Below, piece by piece: positions 45,312 through 54,981 of a stretch of 64,000 bases of DNA. A program made the translations under genes and the position numbers. Where the stretch lies: the NCBI RefSeq assembly GCF_901212655.1, contig NZ_CAAKON010000002.1, positions 39,741 through 103,740 on the forward strand, written 5' to 3'. Source of the DNA: Olsenella uli (GTDB lineage: Bacteria > Actinomycetota > Coriobacteriia > Coriobacteriales > Atopobiaceae). The notes under the pieces were generated by a model. It ran no database searches, was not told the DNA's origin, and saw only the letters and a program-made list of their open reading frames with translations. How positions within the stretch are numbered: position 1 is the stretch's first letter; every line of letters begins with the position of its first letter.

Positions 45312-47879
45312 CTAGTTGGCAACGATGTTCACGAGCTTGCCGGGCACCACGATGACCTTGCGCACCGTCTTGCCGGCAATGTGCTCGCTCACGGCATCGA
45401 GCGCGGCGGCCTGCATATCGTCCTTGCTGGCATCGGCCGCAACCGTGGCGTGGCCGCGGACCTTGCCCATGACCTGGACCGCGATCTCGACCGTGTTGGC
45501 AACGGCGAGGCTTGCGTCGAACTCAGGCCAGGCCTCGTCGTACACGGAGCCCTCGCGGCCCAGCGCGGCGTGGAAGAGCTCCTCCGCCCAGTGTGGGCAG
45601 ATGGGTGCGAGCATGGCGACCATGTCATGTGCGACGCGACCGGCAAGAGCGGCGTCGCGGTCCTCGGCGGCCACGTCGTTCACCCAAGCGCTCGCCGAGT
45701 TGGCGAGCTCCATCACGGCAGAGATGGCCGTGTTGAACTGCTGGCGGTCGAAGTCGGCCGTGCAGCGGCTGCCAAGGCGGTGCAGGTCTCGGAACAGACT
45801 CGCGGCACGCTCGTCAAGCGCCTCGGCGTCAGGCGCGCCGGCCTGAGCGGCACCCGGCGTGCTCGCCAGCTCCCAGACGAGGCGCCAGGCGCGCTTGAGG
45901 AAGCGATTGCAGCCGGCAACCGCGTTGGGATCCCAGTCGAAGTCCTTCTCGGGCGGGGCAATAAAAAGAATCGTGAGGCGCATCGTGTCGGCGCCGTACG
46001 GCTCGATGACCGAGCTCGGGGGCACCACGTTGCCCTTGGACTTGCTCATTACGTCACCGTGCTCGTCCTTCACCATGCCCTGGCAGAGCAGGTTGGTGAA
46101 CGGCTCGTCCACATCGATCATGCCCATGTCGCGCAGCACCTTGGTCCAAAAACGGCTGTAGAGCAGGTGCAGGATGGCGTGCTCGATGCCACCGATGTAG
46201 TTGTCGACCGGCATCCAACGCCCCACGGCCTCCTTGGAGAAGGGAAGCTTGTCGTTGTGCGGGTCGCAATAGCGGATGTAGTACCAGCTGGAGCAGGTGA
46301 ACGTGTCCATGGTGTCGGTCTCGCGCTTGGCCGGGCGGCCGCAGACCGGGCACGTGGTCTCGTAGAAGTCCTTGCAGCCGGCAAGCGTCTCGCCAGCGCC
46401 GAGGTCGAGGTTCTCAGGCAGCGTCACGGGCAGCTGGTCCTCGGGAACCGGCACGTAACCACAATGGTCGCAGTGCACCATCGGGATGGGGTTGCCCCAA
46501 TAGCGCTGGCGGCTGATCAGCCAGTCGCGCAGGCGGAAGTTCACCTTGCGACGACCGGTCCCCGCAGCCTCGAGGTCGGCCACGACGGCACGCTCGCCCT
46601 CGGAGTGCTTGCCACCCGCGAGGCCCGTGTACTTGCCGGACTGAACGAGCTTTCCCTCCGCAGCCATCGCCGCATCCCAATCAACGGAGGTGACGACCTT
46701 GCCCTGCTCGTCCTTGAGCTTGGGATACAGCGGGTCGTCGCCGGTGAGGATGATGGGCACGATGGGCAGGTCGTACTTCTTGGCAAACTCGAAGTCGCGC
46801 TGGTCGCCGCAGGGCACGGCCATGACGGCGCCGGTGCCGTAGTCGGAAATCACATAGTCGGCCACCCACACAGGCACCTTATCGCCATTGATGGGGTTGA
46901 CCACGTAGCGGCCGGTGAAGGCGCCGTGCTTCTCAAGGACGCCCTGAGCGCGCTCGACGGCGCTCACGTTCCCGGCCTGGTCCACGACCTCACGAACCGC
47001 CGCCTCGTACTCGGTGCCGGCAACCAGGTCCATGAGACCCTTGTACTCGGGCGCAAGCAGGAAGAACGAGCAGCCAAAGAGAGTATCTGCACGCGTGGTG
47101 AAGACGGTAATCTTGCCCTCGTCACCCTCGATGGGGTTGCCGTCGCGGTCGCACAGGGTGAAGTCGACCTCGGCACCCTCGGAACGGCCGATCCAGTTGG
47201 CCTGCATCTGCTTGACGCGCTCGGGCCAGCCGGGAAGCTTGTCCAGGTCGTCGAGCAGCTCCTGCGCGTAGTCGGTGATCTTGAGGTACCACTGGTCGAG
47301 GTCGCGCTTCTCGACGAGCGAGTCGCAGCGCCAGCAGCGGCCCTCAGTCACCTGCTCGTTGGCGAGCACCGTGTTGCACTTGGGGCACCAGTTGACCGGA
47401 TTCTTCTTGCGATAGACGAGGCCGCGCTCATACATCTTCTCGAAGATCCACTGGCCCCACTTGTAGTACTCGGGGTCGCACGTGCGCACCAGACGGTCGT
47501 AGTCGTAGGAGAAGCCCATGCGGCGCATAGTCGCAAGCGCGTTGTCCATGTTCTGATAGGTCCAGGCTCCAGCCTGCGTGTGATGCTTGATGGCCGCGTT
47601 CTCTGCCGGCAGGCCAAAGGCGTCAAACCCCATGGGGTGCAGCACGTCGTAGCCACGCATGCGGGCCTGGCGCGCCATGGCGTCACCGATGGTGTAGTTG
47701 CGGGCGTGACCCATGTGCAGGTCACCCGAGGGGTACGGGAACATCTCGAGCACGTACTTCTTGGGCTTGTTGGGGTCCTCGTCGGTCTTGTAGGTCCCCT
47801 TCTCGGCCCACGTGCGCTGCCACTTGGTCTCAATGGCCTGCGCGTCGTAGAGCGGGAACTCCTTGGTCTGGTCGGACAT
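45312..47879 (-). CDS. leuS: Leucyl-tRNA synthetase
   Basis: Charges tRNA-Leu. The 855-residue class I synthetase has the HIGH-type motif FPYPSGDLHMGHARNY, zinc-like CNTV...C/CWRC cysteines, the CP1 editing domain (about 225-420) and the KMSKS motif (DVMSKSKGNVV). The anticodon-binding and C-terminal domains end PGKLVNIVAN. It lies 68 bases after guaB with a perfect 12-bp stem in the gap. Confidence 0.98.
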   Translation of the reverse strand: MSDQTKEFPLYDAQAIETKWQRTWAEKGTYKTDEDPNKPKKYVLEMFPYPSGDLHMGHARNYTIGDAMARQARMRGYDVLHPMGFDAFGLPAENAAIKHHTQAGAWTYQNMDNALATMRRMGFSYDYDRLVRTCDPEYYKWGQWIFEKMYERGLVYRKKNPVNWCPKCNTVLANEQVTEGRCWRCDSLVEKRDLDQWYLKITDYAQELLDDLDKLPGWPERVKQMQANWIGRSEGAEVDFTLCDRDGNPIEGDEGKITVFTTRADTLFGCSFFLLAPEYKGLMDLVAGTEYEAAVREVVDQAGNVSAVERAQGVLEKHGAFTGRYVVNPINGDKVPVWVADYVISDYGTGAVMAVPCGDQRDFEFAKKYDLPIVPIILTGDDPLYPKLKDEQGKVVTSVDWDAAMAAEGKLVQSGKYTGLAGGKHSEGERAVVADLEAAGTGRRKVNFRLRDWLISRQRYWGNPIPMVHCDHCGYVPVPEDQLPVTLPENLDLGAGETLAGCKDFYETTCPVCGRPAKRETDTMDTFTCSSWYYIRYCDPHNDKLPFSKEAVGRWMPVDNYIGGIEHAILHLLYSRFWTKVLRDMGMIDVDEPFTNLLCQGMVKDEHGDVMSKSKGNVVPPSSVIEPYGADTMRLTILFIAPPEKDFDWDPNAVAGCNRFLKRAWRLVWELASTPGAAQAGAPDAEALDERAASLFRDLHRLGSRCTADFDRQQFNTAISAVMELANSASAWVNDVAAEDRDAALAGRVAHDMVAMLAPICPHWAEELFHAALGREGSVYDEAWPEFDASLAVANTVEIAVQVMGKVRGHATVAADASKDDMQAAALDAVSEHIAGKTVRKVIVVPGKLVNIVAN

Positions 47880-47896
47880 GTTGCTCCTTCATGGAC

Positions 47897-47924
47897 GTCG
47901 CACCCGCCACGAGGCGGGTGCGAC
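47897..47924. other. Perfect 12-bp stem-loop between guaB and leuS
   Basis: GTCGCACCCGCC (47897-47908) and its complement (47913-47924) enclose the loop ACGA. There is no T run. It lies about 20 bases before the leuS start, so it may be a rho-independent-like terminator for guaB or a leuS leader structure. I see no T-box sequence. Confidence 0.55.
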
Positions 47925-47947
47925 GCAGCAGTGCGATGGGTTTCTAA

Positions 47948-49459
47948 TTAGCGATAGCTCACGGACTGGTTGTGGTCCTTGAGCACAACGTCGTGGGCAC
48001 CGCCCTCAACGATGGAGGTGGAGCTCACAAGGGTTAGTCGGGCCTTGTCCTGTAGCTCCTTGATAGTCTTGGCGCCGCAGTTGCACATCGTGGACTTCAC
48101 CTTGTAGAGCGTGGCCTCCACGCCCTCCTTGAGCGAGCCGGCATACGGCACGTAGGAGTCGACGCCCTCCTCGAAGCTGAGCTTAGCGGCACCGCCGAGG
48201 TCGTAGCGCTGCCAGTTGCGGGCACGCGCGGAACCCTCGCCCCAGTACTCCTTCATGTACTGGCCGTTGACGTTCACGCGGTTGGTGGGCGACTCGTCAA
48301 AGCGGGCGAAGTAGCGACCAAGCATCATGAAGTCGGCACCCATGGCAAGCGCAAGCGTCATGTGGTAGTCGTACACGATGCCACCATCTGAGCAGACGGG
48401 CACATAGACGCCGGTCTCCTCGAAATACTCGTCACGCGCGCGGCAGACGTCGATGAGGGCCGTGGCCTGGCCGCGACCGATGCCCTTGGTCTCGCGCGTG
48501 ATGCAGATGGAGCCGCCGCCGATGCCGACCTTTATGAAGTCCGCGCCGCAGTCGGCGAGGTAACGGAAGCCCTCGGCGTCGACCACGTTGCCGGCGCCCA
48601 CGATGACATCGTTGCCGTAACGCTCACGAATCCAGTCGATCGTGAGCTTCTGCCACTCGGAGTAGCCCTCGGAGGAGTCGATGCACAGCGCGTCCGCACC
48701 GGCCTCCACGAGCAGGGGCACGCGCTCGGCGTAGTCACGCGTGTTGATGCCGGCCCCGACCATGTAACGCTTGTTGGCATCAAGCAGCTCGTCCGGGTTA
48801 GACTTGTGGGAGTCATAGTCCTTGCGGAAGACGATGCCCACCAGGGTGTCATCGTCCTTCACCATCGGCAGCGCGTTGAGCTTATGCTCCCAGATGATGT
48901 CATTGGCAACCTTGAGCGAGGTGTCCTCGGAGGCAACGATGAGCTTCTCGCGAGGCGTCATGAACGTGGAGACCTTGGCCTGGTGGTCGTCGCGGGAGGG
49001 ACGATAGTCGCGGCTCGTGACGATGCCGATCAGCTTGCCGTGGGGGCTGCCGTCCTCGGTGACGGGCATGGTGGAGTGACCGGTCTTCTCCTTGAGGAGC
49101 ATGACCTCCTCCATTGTCATGTCGGGCGTGAGCGTGGAGTCGGACTCGACGACGCCCGCCTTGTAGTCCTTGACCCAACGCACCATGTTGGCCTCGGACT
49201 GAGCGGTCTGAGAACCGTAGATGAAGCTCATGCCCCCCTCGGTGGCAAGCGCCACGCCCATGCGCGGGCCGGAGACGGACTGCATGATGGAGGACACCAT
49301 GGGGATGTTGAGGGTGATACGGGGCTCCTCGCCCTTCTTGTAGCGGCAGAGGGGAGTCTTGAGCGACACGTTGGCGGGGATGTTCTCGTGAGACGAGTAG
49401 CCGGGAACTAGCAGGTACTCGGAAAAGGTGTGCGACTCGCCCTCGAAGAATGTTGCCAT
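47948..49459 (-). CDS. guaB: IMP dehydrogenase
   Basis: Oxidises IMP to XMP with NAD+, the rate-limiting step of GMP synthesis. The 503-residue barrel has a pair of CBS domains (about 95-215), the catalytic loop [14 protein letters not shown] with its Cys, the flap [15 protein letters not shown] containing the Arg-Tyr dyad, and DGGI. The catalytic loop reads [12 protein letters not shown] rather than the common GIGPGSICTTR, placing it in a divergent IMPDH group seen in anaerobes. GMP reductase is unlikely because both CBS domains and the Arg-Tyr dyad are present. Confidence 0.93.
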   Translation of the reverse strand: MATFFEGESHTFSEYLLVPGYSSHENIPANVSLKTPLCRYKKGEEPRITLNIPMVSSIMQSVSGPRMGVALATEGGMSFIYGSQTAQSEANMVRWVKDYKAGVVESDSTLTPDMTMEEVMLLKEKTGHSTMPVTEDGSPHGKLIGIVTSRDYRPSRDDHQAKVSTFMTPREKLIVASEDTSLKVANDIIWEHKLNALPMVKDDDTLVGIVFRKDYDSHKSNPDELLDANKRYMVGAGINTRDYAERVPLLVEAGADALCIDSSEGYSEWQKLTIDWIRERYGNDVIVGAGNVVDAEGFRYLADCGADFIKVGIGGGSICITRETKGIGRGQATALIDVCRARDEYFEETGVYVPVCSDGGIVYDYHMTLALAMGADFMMLGRYFARFDESPTNRVNVNGQYMKEYWGEGSARARNWQRYDLGGAAKLSFEEGVDSYVPYAGSLKEGVEATLYKVKSTMCNCGAKTIKELQDKARLTLVSSTSIVEGGAHDVVLKDHNQSVSYR

Positions 49460-49533
49460 GTGATAGCCCTTTCTGCTTTAAGCCCGCAACGGCAATAGCT
49501 GACGAACACGAACGTAATCCGAACGATTGTAGC

Positions 49534-50841
49534 CTACTTGCCCCCCACAGGCTCCTTGCCCATGTCGGACATCGAGATCGAGACGGTGTGCTTGGTGGGC
49601 ACCCACTCGACCTTCTTGAACAGCGCCGCAACCGTGATGGGGATGTAGGTCATCATGAACAGCGGAAACGTGAAGAGATTCGAGATGATGCGCCACCTGC
49701 GATCGGGACGGCAGTGGATGTGGCTGCGCTCGGAGAGCGTGGTGATGATGGCAAGAAGGAAGAACACGACGTACATAGACCCAAAGGTCATCACCAGCGA
49801 GCCCACGCACATGGAGAGCTCGTTGCTCGTGGCAAAGTAACCACCAGAGAGGCCGCCGAGGATGAGGTACGTGCAGTTCACGAAGGCCGAGAGCAGCGTC
49901 AAGATCATGCCGGGCGCGATGGTCATGAGCATGTCGTAGGAGCCGAAGCGCTTCTTGCGGATGCCATGGAAGAGGTCGCCCACATAGGAGAAGAAGACCT
50001 GGTAAAAGCCCTTGGTCCAGCGCATGCGCTGCGTCCAGGAGGCAGAGAACGTGAGCGGCTGCTCGTCATAGAACTCCGCGGGCGCATAGGCAATCTGGAT
50101 GCCGTTGGCGGCGCAGAAGGTCGAGAACTGAATGTCTTCCGTGAGAGTATGGAAGTCCCAGCCATGCATGCCCTGGACAATCTTCGCAGAGACCATCCAG
50201 CCAGAGCCGGAGATGGCGCAGCCGGTACCGAGGCTCATGCGTGAGTTGTTGAGGAACTTCGCCTCGCGCAGGAACCAGAGGGCGTAGGCGGAGCTGATCC
50301 AGCTCGAGTCGAAATTCTTTGAGTTGCGGTAGCTCGTGGAGACAAGGTATCCGGCGTCGAAGACCTTGTTCATCTCCTTGACATAGCCCGGGCTCAACAG
50401 GTTGTCGGCGTCGAAGACGAAGAAGGCCTCGTACTTTCCGGGATACTCGTTGAGGATGCGGTCGAACCCGTAGTCCATGACCCAACTCTTGCCCTTGCGG
50501 GCGAGGTCATTGCGCTCGTAGACGATGGCGCCCGCCTCGCGCGCCCGCTCGGCAGTCTTGTCGGTGCAGGCGTCGGCCACCACGAAGGTGTCGATGAGTT
50601 CGGAGGGGTAGTCCTGCTCCCTGATGGACTGCACGAGGTTCGCGATGACGCTCTCCTCGTTATGGGCGGCAATGAAGAAGGCATAGCGGTGGTTCTTGCG
50701 AGCCTTGGGGAGCTTCACGTCTCCCCTGCGCCAGGTCACGAAGATGTAGACGATCTGGTAGAAGTAGGCAAAGGTGAAGAACGCCCACACAACAAGGTTG
50801 AAGATCACGATGGGCGTAAGGCCCAGGCGGTTCAGTTCCAC
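49534..50841 (-). CDS. Membrane glycosyltransferase family 2
   Basis: A processive-type glycosyltransferase. The 435-residue protein has an N-terminal helix (about 11-33), a cytoplasmic GT-A domain with FIAAHNEES, VVADACTDKT, FDADN (DxD), LTEDIQF (catalytic Asp) and the QRMRWTKGFYQ motif of the cellulose/chitin/hyaluronan-synthase group. Four C-terminal helices follow (about 285-395). It would polymerise or lipid-link sugars at the membrane. The GTG start at 50841 is weakly supported. It stands between guaB and the pseudouridine synthase; the substrate cannot be told from context. Confidence 0.88.
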   Translation of the reverse strand: MELNRLGLTPIVIFNLVVWAFFTFAYFYQIVYIFVTWRRGDVKLPKARKNHRYAFFIAAHNEESVIANLVQSIREQDYPSELIDTFVVADACTDKTAERAREAGAIVYERNDLARKGKSWVMDYGFDRILNEYPGKYEAFFVFDADNLLSPGYVKEMNKVFDAGYLVSTSYRNSKNFDSSWISSAYALWFLREAKFLNNSRMSLGTGCAISGSGWMVSAKIVQGMHGWDFHTLTEDIQFSTFCAANGIQIAYAPAEFYDEQPLTFSASWTQRMRWTKGFYQVFFSYVGDLFHGIRKKRFGSYDMLMTIAPGMILTLLSAFVNCTYLILGGLSGGYFATSNELSMCVGSLVMTFGSMYVVFFLLAIITTLSERSHIHCRPDRRWRIISNLFTFPLFMMTYIPITVAALFKKVEWVPTKHTVSISMSDMGKEPVGGK

Positions 50842-50895
50842 GAGTTGGCAACCCTTCGACGGTTGGAAAACATTGCGGGAGGAGCGCGGTTCCGG

Positions 50896-51948
50896 TCAGC
50901 CGTTCGGCACATGCCCCGCATCCCGCTCACCAAGGAGCTGCGGGACGATGACCTCACCCGCCTGCGTGCGCCCCATCGACCGGCTTTTCAGCGATTCTAG
51001 TACATGGCGAAGGTCGTCCGGAAGGGTGTCTGCAAGCTCTATGGTCTCTCCAGTGAAGGGGTGGTCGAAGCGAACGTGCCACGAATGGAGGAACTGCCTG
51101 GCGAGACCGAGGTTTTGGGCAAGGTCTCCCCTGCCATAGAGCGCATCTCCTATGCACTGGTGGTTGATGTGGCGCATGTGCACGCGAATCTGGTGCGTGC
51201 GCCCGGTGTAGAGGTGACACTCGAGCAGCGTGTAGCCCTCGTCGCGCCTGCCAGCCTCGAAGCGCTCGAGCACGCGGAAGGTCGTGATGGCCTCGCGGGC
51301 GCCGGGGTGATCCGAGACGGCCATGCGGATACGGTCGCGCGTGGAGCGCGCGATGCCCGTGTCGATGGTGCCGGAGTCGGCCGCCACGTAGCCCCATACG
51401 AGCGTGACGTAACGGCGGTCGAGCGTGCGCAGACGAATGAGGTCCTGGAGCGCCTTCTGCGTCTCGTCGTCCTTAGCGGCAAGCATGAGCCCCGAGGTGT
51501 CCATGTCAAGGCGATGCACGATGCCGGGGCGGTCGTCGCCCTGCAGGCGGCCAAGGTGCTTGGGGCCGCAATGAGCAACGAGGGCGTTGGCCAGCGTGTC
51601 ATCCACATGGCCAGGACTCGGGTGGCAGACAAGCCCCTCCTGCTTGGAAAGGACGATCAGGTGGTCATCCTCGTAGCGGATGTCGAGCGGAATGTAGGGA
51701 TTGGGCGCGAGCGTGGGGTCCGCCGCAGCCGGGTCTGGGTCCTCGACCGCAGCGCGGACACGGTCGCCAAGCAGCACCTTCTCAGACTTGGAGGTCGCAG
51801 GCGTCTCGTTGATGGTGACCTCGCCAGCCTCCACGAGCTTGGCACAGGCGGAGCGTGAGGGCATATCCTCACCTGAGGCGAGGAAGGCGTCGAGGCGGAG
51901 CCCATCTGACTCTGGGCCAACGAGAAGATTGACGATGCGCTGCGGCAA
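50896..51948 (-). CDS. RluA/RluD-family 23S rRNA pseudouridine synthase
   Basis: Makes pseudouridine in large-subunit rRNA (RluD-type) or tRNA. The 350-residue protein has an N-terminal S4 RNA-binding domain (about 15-70), the catalytic motif HRLDMDTSGLML with the essential Asp, and YTGRTHQIRVHM. The TTG at 51948 is used because GGAG lies five bases upstream. In many genomes lspA precedes this gene; here it does not. It is divergent from rlmH across a 361-base gap. Confidence 0.92.
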   Translation of the reverse strand: MPQRIVNLLVGPESDGLRLDAFLASGEDMPSRSACAKLVEAGEVTINETPATSKSEKVLLGDRVRAAVEDPDPAAADPTLAPNPYIPLDIRYEDDHLIVLSKQEGLVCHPSPGHVDDTLANALVAHCGPKHLGRLQGDDRPGIVHRLDMDTSGLMLAAKDDETQKALQDLIRLRTLDRRYVTLVWGYVAADSGTIDTGIARSTRDRIRMAVSDHPGAREAITTFRVLERFEAGRRDEGYTLLECHLYTGRTHQIRVHMRHINHQCIGDALYGRGDLAQNLGLARQFLHSWHVRFDHPFTGETIELADTLPDDLRHVLESLKSRSMGRTQAGEVIVPQLLGERDAGHVPNG

Positions 51949-52012
51949 GAAGACTCCAGACCTCGAGGCGCCGGGATAGGCGGACGATAATTACACGCCC
52001 CCCATAGTACAT

Positions 52013-52246
52013 GTGACAGACCGGCGCCAAAGAATCATCAGAGCCATACGCCCTGAAGGCCACCGCGCCAGAACCGTAAGCTGTAGCCTTGAGTCATGCG
52101 GGTGCCGCAGGGCTCTCGTCCATCCCAGCGACGTGCCCGCGCTCGCCAGCCGGCAATGGGCTGGTGACGAGGCGCTCATCGCCATCGGTCGGATAGAGTG
52201 GATGCTACGTGAGGCGCTCAAGCGGGGCGGGCAATTGCCGATATGA
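52013..52246 (+). CDS. Possible small protein upstream of rlmH
   Basis: A 77-residue frame from a GTG at 52013 lies in the 361-base gap between the divergent pseudouridine synthase and rlmH. It has three close cysteines (SCSLESCGC) and a helix-like end (GDEALIAIGRIEWMLREAL), which read like a real protein. No strong ribosome site is visible, and I recognise no family. Apart from it I see nothing in the gap. Confidence 0.3.
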   Translation: MTDRRQRIIRAIRPEGHRARTVSCSLESCGCRRALVHPSDVPALASRQWAGDEALIAIGRIEWMLREALKRGGQLPI

Positions 52247-52309
52247 CCCGCGCGCGCAAGAAAGCTCCGAATAGCCTGGACGCAGGAAAGCATGACAGGG
52301 AGGGCGCAG

Positions 52310-52789
52310 ATGAAGTTCGCCGTCATAGCCGTGGGCAAGCTCAAAGAGCGATTCTGGAAGGAAGCCTGCGAAGAGTATCTCAAGCGACTGCAGCCCTACG
52401 CAAAGACGACCGTGCGCGAAATCGCCGACATTGACCCGGGCAAGGCTGGTGGAATAGAGGCAGCTCGCGACAAGGAAGGGGCGGCCATCTGCGCCGCGCT
52501 CGACTCCCTGGGCAGCTCCGTGCACGTGGTGCTGCTTGACATCGGAGGACGCGAGCGTTCGAGCGAGGGGCTGTCCCGTCGTCTCGACACGCTGACGTTG
52601 GGAGGCACGAACAGCTTTGCCTTCGTTATTGGCGGGTCCGACGGCGTGAGCGAGACAGTACGCCGGCGCGCGAGCGAGACGCTCTCGTTTGGCCCCATCA
52701 CCCTGCCCCACAACCTTGCGCGCGTCGTGCTGCTCGAGCAGCTGTACCGCGCGCAGAAGATCTCGCGCGGGGAACCGTACCACAAGTAG
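52310..52789 (+). CDS. rlmH: 23S rRNA pseudouridine(1915) N3-methyltransferase RlmH
   Basis: SPOUT methyltransferase that modifies pseudouridine 1915 in helix 69 of 23S rRNA. The 159-residue protein starts MKFAVIAVGKLKERFW, has the SAM trefoil-knot motif FAFVIGGSDGVSE and ends with the conserved LLEQLYRAQKISRGEPYHK. The ATG at 52310 follows AGGGAGG; an in-frame ATG at 52292 is less suitable. A pseudouridine synthase of the type that can act on this helix is divergent next to it. Confidence 0.97.
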   Translation: MKFAVIAVGKLKERFWKEACEEYLKRLQPYAKTTVREIADIDPGKAGGIEAARDKEGAAICAALDSLGSSVHVVLLDIGGRERSSEGLSRRLDTLTLGGTNSFAFVIGGSDGVSETVRRRASETLSFGPITLPHNLARVVLLEQLYRAQKISRGEPYHK

Positions 52790-52899
52790 GCATGGCCTTC
52801 CTGTAAAGGACTAATTTCGCGGCGTCACTTATTTTCGGAAAAGCGCTCTGGCGTATACTCTCTGCAACACCGTTCGCAGCAGCCGGAGGGAAGGCGTCC

Positions 52900-53553
52900 A
52901 TGCCCGCATTCAAGCGCGCCCGCAGCGCCGAGCAAAAGCAAGAGCGCATGCGCGAGATCAAGCGCGCCGCCGCCGACCTCTTCGCCACCCGCCCCTACCA
53001 CGAAATCACGCTCACCACCATCGCCGAACAACTCAGTTGGTCGCGTGCCAACCTCTACAAGTACGTTACAACCAAGGAGGAGATCTTCCTCGCCTTAGCC
53101 GAGGACGAACGTGACGCGTACTACCACGACCTGCTCGTTGCCTTCCCCGAAGGCCTGAGCTTCGAGCCGCACGAGGCAGCCGTCACATGGGCAGGCGTGA
53201 TGGATCCCAACAGGGAGTGGTTCCGCGTTCACGACCTCCTGTTCACAATCATCGAGACGAACGTATCCCTTGAGCGCCTCGTTGCATTTAAGCGCAGCTA
53301 CTTCGAGCAGATGGATGTCTTGAGGCCGCGACTCTCAGCAGCCACGGGTATCCCCGCCGAGCGCGTCGAGTACCTCATGAACACGCTGCACTACCACGCC
53401 ATAGGCCTGCTTGCAAACTGCTGCACCCTCTCGCAGGTGCGCGAGGCCCTAGCCGAGCTGGGCGTCCCCTACAAGACCCCTGACTTCCCCGCCGAGATGC
53501 GCGAGTTTACCGAGATGTGCCTGCAACATGAACTTGATAGGTTGAATACTTAG
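52900..53553 (+). CDS. TetR-family transcriptional regulator
   Basis: A 217-residue regulator with the TetR DNA-binding domain (about 15-65: IKRAAADLFATRPYHEITLTTIAEQLSWSRANLYKYVTTKEE) and a helical ligand domain ending QHELDRLNT. It resembles the TetR group with a Pfam TetR_C_24-like ligand domain, whose ligands are unknown to me. The ATG follows GGAGGGAAGG. It has no close target gene; the nearest same-strand neighbour is rlmH. A TATACT at 52853-52858 may be its -10 box. Confidence 0.88.
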   Translation: MPAFKRARSAEQKQERMREIKRAAADLFATRPYHEITLTTIAEQLSWSRANLYKYVTTKEEIFLALAEDERDAYYHDLLVAFPEGLSFEPHEAAVTWAGVMDPNREWFRVHDLLFTIIETNVSLERLVAFKRSYFEQMDVLRPRLSAATGIPAERVEYLMNTLHYHAIGLLANCCTLSQVREALAELGVPYKTPDFPAEMREFTEMCLQHELDRLNT

Positions 53554-53979
53554 GTCATCGCGTGCAATCCCTTCGAGAATGACAAGACGGCCCGAGACAA
53601 ATCGACTCGGACACTTTGTCACGAACCAAGCCCGAGCACAAGCGCATCCTCGTCGCGAAGCAAGGTGGGGCGCAGGGCGCCGGGCACCATGCGCGCCGTT
53701 GAATCGAATTGACGTGCACACGGCAAAGCCCCTACTCTTGCGTCCTCATTGGGCTTGCTTATACCCAGCACGCATCCATTAATCCTGCAGCGGGTCTGAA
53801 CAAGCGACGACCCCATCTAAGCGTATTGCTCGTTTGACACGGATTCCAAGGACGAGTTTGACGACTATACCCATCCAAGCACCCGTATCACGATGATGGG
53901 CAAAACGAGCTAGGCGCAAGAGAGGGACTGTCCCCTTCCCCAATGAGGCAAAGGGACAGTCCCTTTGTTACATTCGGAC
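53554..53979. other. Gene-free stretch after the TetR gene
   Basis: This 426-base gap has short open frames with no ribosome site or protein-like composition, so I call none. It ends with the stem-loop at 53923-53964. Base composition falls from here on, marking the edge of a different segment. Confidence 0.5.
53923..53964. terminator. Long inverted repeat downstream of the TlpA-like gene
   Basis: AGGGACTGTCCCCTT (53923-53937) pairs with AAGGGACAGTCCCT (53951-53964) over 14 bp with one bulge. Each arm is itself nearly palindromic around GGGACTGTCCC. It probably ends minus-strand transcription from 53980. It may also be a copy of a dispersed intergenic repeat. Confidence 0.65.
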
Positions 53980-54951
53980 TTACTGTCCGCTCTTCGCGAG
54001 CGCCTGCTCGATTTGCTTGTTGAGCGCCTCGCGCTGCTCGGCAGAGCTGATGCCGCCCACGATCGGATCTCCCACGATGTTGCCGTTCTGATCGATAACG
54101 TAGGTTGTCGGGAACGAGAACAGATTTGACGTAAACTTGCCAGCCTCGCTGTCCGGCTTGAACCAGATGTTCTTATACGTCACCCCCTTTTTGCTCAGCA
54201 CGTCTTTAGCATCTGCAACCTCGTCCTTGTTTCCATCGAGCGTAAAGGAATTGACCCCTACGACCTGGCCGCCCTTCTCGGCAAGCTCCTTATTTAGATC
54301 CTCAAGATCGCCCAGCTCGCCCACGCACGGTTTACAAGTGGTGAACCAGAAGTTCATGACGGTAACCTTGTTCTTGGAGAACAACTCGTCACTGTTCACC
54401 TCGTTGCCGTCAAGGTCCTTACCCGTAAAGCTGGGAAATTTCGCCGCCTCGCTAGAGGTATCGCCATCAGTCGTCATGCCCGCGGCCGAAGCATCAACGC
54501 TCTCGCCCGCACCGGGCGTGGTGCCGCAGCCGGGAAACTTCTTTTCCAGGCTTTCCAGCTTCTCTTCGATCTCTTTGATTTGCTGCGCACCGGCCTTGAG
54601 CGTCTTGAGCTCATCTGCCGTAAACTCGTCCTTGGCGCCATCGATGGTCTTGAGCAGGAAATCACCGTAATTGCTGCCGTCCTCGATCATTGTCGAGTCC
54701 TTATTTGCTGCATTGAATACCTTATCCCACAGCGTGTTGTCGCCCGAAAGGATGTCGTTCTCCTTCTGCATAAGTTTCGTATATAGTTCGGCGGCCTCGT
54801 CGGCATTGGCCGGCTCTTGCGCAATGAGCTCCGCAATCTCAGAATCGGAGCCGGTCGATTCGCCGGCGTTGCTGCCGGGTGCCGAACATGCCACGAGGCA
54901 CAAGGCCAACACCGGCACCATAAACAGGGCCGCAATCTTAGAAAGCTTCAT
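53980..54951 (-). CDS. TlpA-like thiol-disulfide lipoprotein
   Basis: Probable extracytoplasmic thiol-disulfide oxidoreductase. The 323-residue protein has a lipoprotein signal (LSKIAALFMVPVLALCLVAC), a helical middle domain rich in Lys/Glu (about 40-135) and a C-terminal thioredoxin fold with FWFTTCKPCVGEL (active-site CKPC) and the cis-Pro loop FSFPTTYVID. The ATG at 54951 is chosen because GGAGG lies seven bases upstream. It is the last gene of a three-gene redox unit with a 4Fe-4S membrane protein and a small CXXC protein. Confidence 0.88.
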   Translation of the reverse strand: MKLSKIAALFMVPVLALCLVACSAPGSNAGESTGSDSEIAELIAQEPANADEAAELYTKLMQKENDILSGDNTLWDKVFNAANKDSTMIEDGSNYGDFLLKTIDGAKDEFTADELKTLKAGAQQIKEIEEKLESLEKKFPGCGTTPGAGESVDASAAGMTTDGDTSSEAAKFPSFTGKDLDGNEVNSDELFSKNKVTVMNFWFTTCKPCVGELGDLEDLNKELAEKGGQVVGVNSFTLDGNKDEVADAKDVLSKKGVTYKNIWFKPDSEAGKFTSNLFSFPTTYVIDQNGNIVGDPIVGGISSAEQREALNKQIEQALAKSGQ

Positions 54952-54981
54952 GGTCATTCCTCCGTTTTGTCGAAGCCTGTT

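Noticed and set aside
47880..47947. A T-box leader before leuS
   Set aside because: The gap has a perfect stem-loop but is too short for a T-box and lacks the conserved T-box sequence.
45381..47951. An 856-codon plus-strand frame opposite leuS
   Set aside because: Antisense shadow. leuS has all synthetase motifs in the other strand.
53579..53782. A 67-codon frame after the TetR gene
   Set aside because: No ribosome site, Arg/Ala/Pro-rich composition, and no family or operon context.
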